NCBI GenBank assembly: GCA_027328265.1
Contig: DAHVVD010000038.1
Span: 1-10,340, forward strand
Length of the DNA: 10,340 nucleotides
Direction of reading: 5' to 3'
Origin: Microcaldota archaeon
GTDB lineage: Archaea > Micrarchaeota > Micrarchaeia > Micrarchaeales > CABMGC01
Shown: piece after piece, positions 1 through 5,289 of the stretch
Numbering within the stretch: the stretch's first letter is position 1
How the letters are laid out: the number at the start of each line of letters is the position of its first letter
The notes under the pieces: model-generated
Told to the model about the DNA's origin: nothing
The model's input: the letters and a program-made list of their open reading frames with translations, nothing else
The model's database searches: none
Made by a program: the position numbers and the translations under genes

Positions 1-576
1 GTGCCTATAAACTTCTACATTCTCAACAACTCTGCGTTTGCGTACATTGAGCCGTATCTCAACTCGAGCAGCTTGCCTTATAACTCGGTAACGCAGCTCC
101 AGGGCAAAGGTCTGCTTTACGCTACACACAACAGCACGAGAGGCGTCTACCCTTACAACTCATCCTACTCCAGCCTCGGCCTTAACACACCCTCATACTC
201 TTCCAGCAGCTACAACTCCATGCCCGCAGGCAAGTACTACATAGTTTACAGCAACCCCACAAACACCTACGCCAACACGACATACGAGTACGTTCTTCCC
301 AATGTCGGGCTCCTCAACCCCAACTCCTCCTTCTACTCATCGCTCAGCGCAACCAGCATAGCCTCTTCCTTGCTCTTCCTAGCAGGCATAATACTCGCGG
401 TGCTCTCCTTCTTCAGGAAATCAAAGTCTAAGGAAGATCCAAAGGCGCGCGAGGCTGAGATAGCCAAGCTCTACGGCCAGATAGGTGAGAAGGAGAAGAA
501 AAAGAGGAGGAGATCAAAAAAAGCAAAACAGAAAGGCAGGAAAAGGAAGAGGAAGGGAGCAAGAAGGCGAAAATAG
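1..576 (+). CDS. Membrane-anchored surface protein, C-terminal part, with very basic cytoplasmic tail (5' partial)
   Basis: I do not recognise a family. The frame is open from base 1, and the GTG there is probably an internal codon, so the gene most likely starts upstream of the window. The first ~115 residues are rich in Asn, Ser, Tyr and Thr and carry six N-x-S/T sequons, as expected of an exported, N-glycosylated archaeal ectodomain. A single hydrophobic segment (about residues 120-139, core SSLLFLAGIILAVLSFF) is followed by a tail of ~54 residues that is about half Lys/Arg; its last ~29 residues are overwhelmingly Lys/Arg. The positive-inside rule places the tail in the cytoplasm and the N-terminal part outside. 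Stop TAG at 574-576. Function is unknown; an S-layer-like or cell-surface anchor protein is possible. The call of a C-terminally anchored surface protein is fairly secure, the role is not. Confidence 0.7.
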   Translation: MPINFYILNNSAFAYIEPYLNSSSLPYNSVTQLQGKGLLYATHNSTRGVYPYNSSYSSLGLNTPSYSSSSYNSMPAGKYYIVYSNPTNTYANTTYEYVLPNVGLLNPNSSFYSSLSATSIASSLLFLAGIILAVLSFFRKSKSKEDPKAREAEIAKLYGQIGEKEKKKRRRSKKAKQKGRKRKRKGARRRK

Positions 577-610
577 CTAGGATTGGCACGCCTCGGATTT
601 CTCCAGGAAC

Positions 611-618
611 ATATAAAA
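611..618 (+). promoter_or_regulatory. Box A (TATA) of the KaiC-like gene
   Basis: ATATAAAA lies about 32-39 nt before the ATG at 650. Archaeal transcription starts about 25 nt downstream of box A, so the leader would be only ~10 nt or less. The only ribosome-binding-like bases are weak (AGTGA at 641-645). Confidence 0.5.
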
Positions 619-649
619 GCATTTAAGTTTACCTTAGGGCAGTGACTGG

Positions 650-1384
650 ATGGCAAGGGCAAAGGTTGAGTCTGGGATATCCGGCCTGGACAGGATGCTT
701 AACGGCGGTATACCCAACGCTAACCAGGTTGTGCTTGCAGGAGGCCCCGGAACAGGAAAGACTCTCCTCTGCCTTGAGTACCTCTACAGGAATGCGCTGA
801 ATGGCAATGTCTCAATACTCTTCTCTCTTGAGGAGGACACAAAGATGATAATAGACAACGCCAAGCAGGCGTTCACAGATTTCAGCGAGCTTGACAGGCT
901 TATGGATGAGAAGAAGCTTATAATACACGGCTCTGACCAGGCTTCCTCGCTTATACAGAAGGACAAGCAGGGCAACATTTTCACATTCACAACCACCATA
1001 GCTGACATCGAATCCCTCATAAGAGACCACGCGGCAAGCAGGGTGGCCATAGACTCTGTCTCTGTTCTCAAGCTCTTCGTGAAGGATCCTTTCGAATACA
1101 GGAACGTCTCTAACGCGCTCGTCGCGATGCTCAGGAAGCAGGGGGTCACTGCCCTGCTGACAATGGAGATAGACACGCCAGAGAAGCAGAGGCTTATCTT
1201 CGAGCCCGAGTTCTTTATCTACGACGGCATAGTGATAATGTACCTAAGCGGCGGGCCTGAGGAGAACAGGGTACCGACCATAGAGATAATAAAGATGAGA
1301 GGCACCAAGCACAGTTTCTCCACAGTGCCTTACGAGATAACCTCGAAAGGAATAAACCTACTCCTGATACCGGAGAAGAAATAA
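650..1384 (+). CDS. Single-domain KaiC-like RecA-superfamily ATPase
   Basis: The 244-residue protein has one KaiC/RadA-type ATPase domain and nothing else. Visible motifs are the entry segment ISGLDRMLNGGIP (10-22), Walker A GGPGTGKT (31-38), the paired acidic residues of SLEED (E61, E62) where KaiC keeps its catalytic glutamates, Walker B ending at D135 (VAIDS) and the late motif IKMRGTKHS (214-222) typical of KaiC domains. Such stand-alone KaiC-domain proteins are common in archaea and are thought to act in signalling, but their targets are mostly unknown. It is too divergent for RadA/RadB: it lacks the N-terminal HhH domain and the recombinase loops. It is preceded by its own box A with a very short leader and ends 6 bp before the convergent COG1709 regulator. 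Family call secure; biological role not inferable. Confidence 0.9.
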   Translation: MARAKVESGISGLDRMLNGGIPNANQVVLAGGPGTGKTLLCLEYLYRNALNGNVSILFSLEEDTKMIIDNAKQAFTDFSELDRLMDEKKLIIHGSDQASSLIQKDKQGNIFTFTTTIADIESLIRDHAASRVAIDSVSVLKLFVKDPFEYRNVSNALVAMLRKQGVTALLTMEIDTPEKQRLIFEPEFFIYDGIVIMYLSGGPEENRVPTIEIIKMRGTKHSFSTVPYEITSKGINLLLIPEKK

Positions 1385-1390
1385 CTGGCA

Positions 1391-2080
1391 TCAGATGTTG
1401 TTGAGCCTCAGCTTCAACTCGTCTGCGGTGAGCTTCGTTGTGAGCAGGGGGATATGCTCTATCTGGGCTATCTTTATCGCGAGCTTGTCAACTGTTTCAA
1501 GGTTCTGTATAACTACTATCTTTGGCTTAATTGGCGCGACTCTTACCACAACCATCGGCGACCTTCCAGTGCTGACCTGATCGAAGATGAATGCGCGCTC
1601 GCTTGTCCTGCCGAAAAGACGCGGATAGTCTGAAGGTGAAATCTCAAGTATGACACGAAGGCTGTCAAGCAGAGTGTAGCCGAAGAGCTTTATGGTGTCA
1701 AGATAATTCGGATTCGCAACTATCTTCGCCTCTATGAGCCTTGCGAAATCAACCCCGCTTATTGGAGCTGAGAAATCATGGAGATAGAAGAAGGATGCAT
1801 CCTCCTTCGGCCTGCTGAACTTCTCAAGGTTCCTCGCCACCTCGCCGCCCTTCTGTGCATCTATTGTGATGAGTGCAGCTATGAACCTTTTTATTATGCC
1901 TACGCCAGGGCTCGCCCTTCTGTTACCCTCATAGTCGCTTATGGTCGAGGTGGAGATTTTGAGATACTTGGCAAGCTCTACCTGCGAGATTCCGAATAGC
2001 TCGCGCCATTTCTTCATGGTGCTGCCAGGGCTGTCCGAGAGCGTTATCTCCCCTGCTATCCATTCCTGAAGTGTGTCCAT
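1391..2080 (-). CDS. XRE-type HTH transcriptional regulator with archaeal C-terminal domain (COG1709-like)
   Basis: The 229-residue protein has a Cro/C1-type helix-turn-helix at about residues 22-66 (MKKWRELFGISQVELAKYLK, then STISDYEGNRRASPG). The C-terminal domain carries the segments FGRTSERAFIFDQV and GRSPMVVVRVAPIKPKIVV, which I recognise from the archaeal predicted regulators grouped as COG1709. In those proteins the HTH binds DNA; the C-terminal domain has no established ligand. The ATG at 2078-2080 is preferred over internal Met22 because residues before Met22 (IAGEITLSDSPGS) also match the family. A TATA-like CTTTTAAAG lies ~40 bp upstream, between this gene and the tRNA. It is convergent with the KaiC-like gene, so the two transcripts probably overlap at their 3' ends. 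The regulated genes cannot be read from the sequence. Confidence 0.85.
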   Translation of the reverse strand: MDTLQEWIAGEITLSDSPGSTMKKWRELFGISQVELAKYLKISTSTISDYEGNRRASPGVGIIKRFIAALITIDAQKGGEVARNLEKFSRPKEDASFFYLHDFSAPISGVDFARLIEAKIVANPNYLDTIKLFGYTLLDSLRVILEISPSDYPRLFGRTSERAFIFDQVSTGRSPMVVVRVAPIKPKIVVIQNLETVDKLAIKIAQIEHIPLLTTKLTADELKLRLNNI

Positions 2081-2115
2081 AGAATCTTCGGTTTCTACTA
2101 TACTATGGCTGGAAG

Positions 2116-2127
2116 CCTTTTAAAGTC
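2116..2127 (-). promoter_or_regulatory. Probable box A of the COG1709-type regulator
   Basis: Read on the minus strand this is GACTTTAAAAGG, ~36-47 nt before the regulator's start codon. It lies directly downstream of the tRNA-Val 3' end, so the regulator can be transcribed independently of the rqcH-rnz-tRNA unit. Confidence 0.45.
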
Positions 2128-2137
2128 TTCCGAAGGA

Positions 2138-2208
2138 TGGGGGCAAGGAGAATCGGACTCCTGCTTACAGAATGTCAATCTGCCGTCCTACCACTAGACG
2201 ATGCCCCC
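2138..2208 (-). tRNA. tRNA-Val (anticodon GAC)
   Basis: The 71-nt gene folds as a complete cloverleaf. The acceptor GGGGGCA pairs with TGCCCCC; positions 8-9 are TC; the D-arm stem GTCT/GGAC has a loop containing AGTGGTA with G18-G19. The anticodon stem GCAGA/TCTGT carries the loop TTGACAT, which puts GAC at 34-36 with T33 and A37. There is a 4-nt variable loop and a T-arm stem AGGAG/CTCCT. The discriminator is A, and CCA is not encoded, so it must be added after RNase Z cleavage. No intron is seen. Position 13 is U, the base TruD modifies in its substrates. One oddity: the T-loop reads TCCGATT, so position 55, almost always U (pseudouridine), is C. The 5' end lies 5 nt after the rnz stop codon on the same strand. 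Confidence 0.93.
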
Positions 2209-2213
2209 GCAAA

Positions 2214-3104
2214 TCAGACAATTATCCTGTCTCCATCCTTTGCCACTTCAACATTCTTGAATTCTTTGCAGGCCTCTTTTATTAGAGGATCTGCTGTCTT
2301 ATACCTTGTGCTTATGTGGATCAAAACCAGCCTCTTTACTCCTGCCTTTCTGGCAATTTTTGCAGCTTCCAATGCCGTAGAATGCCTCCTCTCTATTGCG
2401 AGGTCCCTTTGCTGCTCTGTGTAGGACGACTCGTGCATCAGCAGGTCTGCGCCCATTGCAGCTTTAATTGTTGATGCCATCGGCCTGGTGTCTACAGCAT
2501 ATACAACCTTCTTGCCTTTCTGCAGGAATGACACACGTGAAAGAGAGACTGTCTTCTTTCCTATTTTTATCTTTCCCTTCTTTTCAAGCTCCTTGAAAGC
2601 CTCGCCTTTTATTCCCAGGCTCCTGCATTTTCCTTTTATGAACTTGATCCTGTCGTCTTCCTTGAAGACATAGCCGCACGAGTCTATGGTATGCTTCAGC
2701 CTGAATGCACTTACTGAGAAACCTTTACCCTTATAGATAATTCCGGAACCCACTCCTACTATCTCTATGGCGTAGCCTATCATGGCCCTGTCGAAAGAGA
2801 GCAGGTTTTTTATTATTCCCTCCTCTCCCTTAGGAACGAATATCCTGAGGCTTTCCTTCCTGTTGTTCATGGCGAGGGTCCTTATGAGCCCAGCTATACC
2901 TATTATGTGGTCGCTGTGCGCGTGGCTGACAAAGATGGCCCTGACCTTGTATGAGTTGATTCCGTACTCTAGCATCTGCATCTGAGTGGCTTCCCCGCAG
3001 TCGAAAAGGAAGAGCTCGCCCTCGCGCCTAAGCGCGACGCATGGCATGTGCCTGCCCTTCGCCGGCGATGAACCAGAAGAGCCGAGTATTGTTACCTCTG
3101 TCAT
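2214..3104 (-). CDS. rnz: Ribonuclease Z (tRNA 3'-end endonuclease)
   Basis: RNase Z is a metallo-beta-lactamase-fold zinc enzyme that cuts tRNA precursors just after the discriminator base. The 296-residue protein has the usual short-form length. It shows the family landmarks: TILGSSGSSP (5-14), FDCGEATQMQM (34-44), the zinc motif HAHSDH (61-66), further metal ligands H138, D205 (VDTRP) and H263 (LIHIS), and the HESSYTEQ / RRHSTALEAA region (224-247) expected of this subfamily. Its ATG (3102-3104) follows the rqcH stop codon with no gap, reading TGAATG, so translation is likely coupled. Its own stop (2214-2216) lies 5 nt before tRNA-Val, a substrate of the enzyme. No stand-alone box A is evident between rqcH and rnz. 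Confidence 0.95.
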   Translation of the reverse strand: MTEVTILGSSGSSPAKGRHMPCVALRREGELFLFDCGEATQMQMLEYGINSYKVRAIFVSHAHSDHIIGIAGLIRTLAMNNRKESLRIFVPKGEEGIIKNLLSFDRAMIGYAIEIVGVGSGIIYKGKGFSVSAFRLKHTIDSCGYVFKEDDRIKFIKGKCRSLGIKGEAFKELEKKGKIKIGKKTVSLSRVSFLQKGKKVVYAVDTRPMASTIKAAMGADLLMHESSYTEQQRDLAIERRHSTALEAAKIARKAGVKRLVLIHISTRYKTADPLIKEACKEFKNVEVAKDGDRIIV

Positions 3105-4214
3105 TCATTCTCCCTTAAGCTCTATTGTCACTCTCTTATCCTTAAGATCCAATCCTTTTATCTTTATTCCCGGGAAGGCTCCCTGTGCCTCTTCAACGCT
3201 TGTTCTCTTGTTTGATTTCATGTACTGTATGAGGGCGTTTATCTCCTGCATGTTCTCGAATATCTTGTTCGCGGCTCTAGTGCAACTCTTAGACTCAAGT
3301 TCAGTGGCCTTTGCAAGCTCCTTCTGCGCGCTTATGTTCGCAAGCATCCTCTCTTTCTGCTCCAGCCTTTCCTCGTCTACATCTTCTGATCTCTCCCTAA
3401 GATACAAGTTATCCAGCAACTCGTTCATCGTGTTGTATTCGACATACTCAAAGCCCCTGTACCTTTCTAGTGCCACAATTGAGTAGTCCTTCTCTTCCCC
3501 ATTCTCAATGTAAATCCTGGGTTTCTCAGTCCCTACCTTCTTGAAGAAATTAAGCAGTTCGCTTACCAGTTTTTCCTCCTTTTCTCCTTCAAGGCTGGCT
3601 CTGGGGTCCATACCACTCCTCTTTATTATCTCCTCGAGGTATATCGGGCCTATGTTGATGGAATCTGAGAGATGTCTTATGAGCTTCTTTCCCTCCGCAT
3701 CCCTGTCTAGTGCACTCTCAATTGAGGCTTTGCTTATCTCTTCGAAAGGAATAGCCCCAGCTTTCGGGAAGGCGTAAACTCCTCCTGGGCTTATGCTTCT
3801 CTCCCTGTACCTGGCGATCCTGTAGCAGAGCTCTATCCTATCGCTCATGTCTGCGAGTATGACGTTTCCCTTGCCGAGCATCTCTATTATCAGCCTGTAA
3901 CCCTCCTTTCCAAACTCGAGCACAATCACCCTGTCTGAGTTGTGCTGCCTTATCTCGGTGAGCGTTGTGTTCTCGAGCCTTTTCCTGACTCCCATGGCGA
4001 AAGGCGTGGCCTCCTCAGCTTCCTCTGTAAAGCTGGTTTCATTAAAGGCAAGGAGCAGCCTGCAGAATACCTGTATGTTTCCCGCCTTGTTATAGAACAT
4101 TAGTCTGAAGGAGCCGCAGCCAAGGTCATAGAACTTCCTCAGCCTGGAACCTACCAACTTCTCCTTCAGCTCGTCTATTACCCTCTTTACCTCTATCGAA
4201 GTGATTTCGCGCAT
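3105..4214 (-). CDS. rqcH: RqcH/NFACT-family ribosome quality-control protein lacking the C-terminal NFACT-R domain
   Basis: RqcH (Rqc2/NEMF family) binds the large ribosomal subunit with a stalled peptidyl-tRNA and recruits alanyl-tRNA for C-terminal tailing. The NFACT-N domain occupies about residues 1-150 and includes the conserved DR pair (D94, R95 in HNSDRVIVLEF) that yeast and Bacillus work implicates in tRNA recruitment. The early acidic position (D9 in yeast Rqc2) seems to be Glu8 here. A helix-hairpin-helix-like segment (SINIGPIYLEEIIKRSGMDP, ~185-204) and a charged coiled coil (~270-345) follow. The protein ends at 369 residues, just after the segment KGLDLKDKRVTIEL that usually leads into NFACT-R; full-length homologues are around 600-700. 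The TGA directly abuts rnz. A good Shine-Dalgarno (AAGGAGAG) lies 9 nt before the ATG. Family call secure; reduced activity is inference. Confidence 0.85.
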   Translation of the reverse strand: MREITSIEVKRVIDELKEKLVGSRLRKFYDLGCGSFRLMFYNKAGNIQVFCRLLLAFNETSFTEEAEEATPFAMGVRKRLENTTLTEIRQHNSDRVIVLEFGKEGYRLIIEMLGKGNVILADMSDRIELCYRIARYRERSISPGGVYAFPKAGAIPFEEISKASIESALDRDAEGKKLIRHLSDSINIGPIYLEEIIKRSGMDPRASLEGEKEEKLVSELLNFFKKVGTEKPRIYIENGEEKDYSIVALERYRGFEYVEYNTMNELLDNLYLRERSEDVDEERLEQKERMLANISAQKELAKATELESKSCTRAANKIFENMQEINALIQYMKSNKRTSVEEAQGAFPGIKIKGLDLKDKRVTIELKGE

Positions 4215-4223
4215 GGTTATACT

Positions 4224-4284
4224 CTCCTTAGCAAAATCTTAAACATTTGCAGAAATGGGAAAATCTGATACATAAATATAAAAT
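4224..4284 (-). promoter_or_regulatory. Promoter and Shine-Dalgarno of the rqcH-rnz-tRNA unit
   Basis: On the minus strand ATTTTATATTT (4274-4284) is a good box A. It predicts a start near 4253 and a leader of ~40 nt that contains AAGGAGAG about 9 nt before the rqcH ATG. Genes nearby with short leaders lack such a clear ribosome-binding site. Confidence 0.6.
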
Positions 4285-4293
4285 CTTATATTC

Positions 4294-4309
4294 AAAAACC
4301 TTTTATATA
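4294..4309 (+). promoter_or_regulatory. Strong box A with BRE-like purines, driving the orphan RNA
   Basis: AAAAACC followed by TTTTATATA (4301-4309) is the best archaeal promoter match in the window and resembles stable-RNA promoters. It predicts initiation at about 4326-4334. No plus-strand coding region follows before the converging GGGPS gene, so its product should be a non-coding RNA. It stands back to back with the rqcH promoter. Confidence 0.65.
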
Positions 4310-4323
4310 CTAAAGTATATAGA

Positions 4324-4443
4324 TAGCTTATTGGCTGCCTAATGCAGGAGTAGGGAATTAGAAAACCCAGCTGTTCTCCAAACAGTGCTTAGCGGCTTTG
4401 CGAGTGCAAATCCAGCCTCAGGCAGGCAATAGCCAAAAGGCTA
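4324..4443 (+). ncRNA. Candidate structured non-coding RNA (orphan; possible BHB-flanked, tRNA-like)
   Basis: No known family is recognised. The region lies ~25 nt downstream of a strong box A in the only long gene-free stretch. Its ends are complementary: 4324-4329 pairs with 4438-4443 (one G-U), 4331-4336 (TTGGCT) with 4431-4436 (AGCCAA), then 4337-4340 (GCCT) with 4424-4427 (AGGC). On each strand the 4-bp helix is followed by a 3-nt AAT bulge (4341-4343 and 4428-4430). Beyond that, 4344-4350 faces 4417-4423 with A-G and G-A mismatches in the middle. This is the layout of an archaeal bulge-helix-bulge. The interior has tRNA-like spacing: TA at 4351-4352, a 3-bp arm 4353-4368, a 5-bp arm with a 7-nt loop at 4370-4386, and a T-loop-like TGCAAAT at 4405-4411. 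Alternatives are a degenerate tRNA, a circularised sRNA or an unrelated guide RNA. Transcription is likely; the exact fold is uncertain. Confidence 0.5.
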
Positions 4444-4491
4444 CAATTATTATTGGAAGAATAGCTATTTAACGATTTCGAATAAAGTCCC
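4444..4491. other. AT-rich spacer between the orphan RNA and the GGGPS 3' end
   Basis: Contains small inverted repeats (CAAT-TATT-ATTG at 4444-4455 and the palindrome AATAGCTATT) but no gene and no clear T-tract terminator. It separates the plus-strand RNA from the convergent GGGPS gene. Confidence 0.4.
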
Positions 4492-5271
4492 CTACCCCTT
4501 CCTGCCCTCTTCGTGTATCGCCTTGGAGAAGAGGCTTGCCTGCGCCTTCGGCCTCGATGACTTCTCTATCGCTGTGCCTACTTGTATTATATCTCCTCCT
4601 GCCCTAACTGCCTTCCTCGCTGCCTCTACGTTGTTTATGCCACCCGCGACGATATATGGCACGTTTATGACTTTCTTCACAGTGGCTATCAGATCCAGCG
4701 GCACGCCTGAGTTCCCTTGGAGCTGCGGGTTTGAGCCCACATCAGTGACTATGAACCTGTTTCCCAGGTATTGTCCTGCAAGCGCTAGCGAAGCCGCAAT
4801 GTTCGGCTTCTCCCTTGGCACCATGTTTGCGTCTCCTACCCATCCTACAGTTCCGCCTGGATGGACAACTATGTAACCTACAGGCAACGGTTCAATGCCT
4901 AGGCTCTTTATGTGTAGTGATGCAAGCATCTGTACCTGCGTTATCCAGTAAGGGTTTCTTGCATTGAGCAGTGACATAAAGTACATCGCATCTGCATACT
5001 TGGTTATCGTTCCCATGTTACCAGGGAAGAGCACTACTGGAGTATCGACGCCCTCCTTTATCAATTTGGTCACATGGTCAAGCAGCTCGCCCTGCGCGCC
5101 TATGCTTCCGCCGATAAGGATTATGTCTGCTCCACCTTCTGCTGCATCGCATCCTGTCCTGACCGCGTCCTCCGGGGTCTTGTAGTCCACAGGATCTACC
5201 ACCGTGAAGAGCAGCGCACCCTTTCTTCCAAGTTCCTCGTTTATATATTTTTCAACTTTTCCTATTTTCAT
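4492..5271 (-). CDS. (S)-3-O-geranylgeranylglyceryl phosphate synthase, PcrB/GGGPS family
   Basis: This enzyme joins geranylgeranyl diphosphate to sn-glycerol-1-phosphate (EC 2.5.1.41), the first committed ether-bond step of archaeal membrane lipids. The 259-residue TIM barrel shows VDPVDY with Asp26 (Mg-diphosphate region), GGS (54-56), LFPGN (81-85), the stretch SLLNARNPYWI (100-110), YIVVHPGGTVGWVGDA (133-148) and the phosphate-binding VAGGINNVEAARKAVRAGGD (208-227). The usual motif resembling EAGSGA appears changed to TDVGSNPQLQGNSGVP (176-191), keeping an acid and Gly-Ser. The ATG at 5269-5271 follows the epimerase gene by 18 nt and has GGCGG just upstream. The gene order epimerase then GGGPS suggests co-transcription. 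Family call very secure; I infer the archaeal rather than the bacterial heptaprenyl version from genomic context. Confidence 0.93.
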   Translation of the reverse strand: MKIGKVEKYINEELGRKGALLFTVVDPVDYKTPEDAVRTGCDAAEGGADIILIGGSIGAQGELLDHVTKLIKEGVDTPVVLFPGNMGTITKYADAMYFMSLLNARNPYWITQVQMLASLHIKSLGIEPLPVGYIVVHPGGTVGWVGDANMVPREKPNIAASLALAGQYLGNRFIVTDVGSNPQLQGNSGVPLDLIATVKKVINVPYIVAGGINNVEAARKAVRAGGDIIQVGTAIEKSSRPKAQASLFSKAIHEEGRKG

Positions 5272-5289
5272 TTTACCGCCTGATAAAGA

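Noticed and set aside
428..662. Minus-strand frames opposite the end of the surface-protein gene
   Set aside because: They are the complement of the Lys/Arg-rich coding region and the promoter of the KaiC-like gene; Leu/Phe/Ser-rich composition is what an AAG/AGG-rich antisense yields.
2137..2424. Open plus-strand frame of ~95 codons
   Set aside because: It crosses the tRNA-Val gene and runs antisense to the conserved 3' part of rnz; no family features.
4343..4429. Circularly permuted tRNA hidden in the BHB-flanked RNA
   Set aside because: After joining the ends I could not place a T-arm before a 3' acceptor strand with matching 5' strand; the non-permuted reading fits the spacing better, though imperfectly.
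4430..4443. Hairpin TAGCC-AAAA-GGCTA as an intrinsic terminator
   Set aside because: No T-tract follows, and the same bases fit better as the 3' strand of the long helix closing the orphan RNA.
4324..4443. C/D box or H/ACA guide RNA
   Set aside because: No paired RTGATGA and CTGA boxes; the only ACA after the helix (4443-4445) is not at a convincing distance from a pocketed hairpin.
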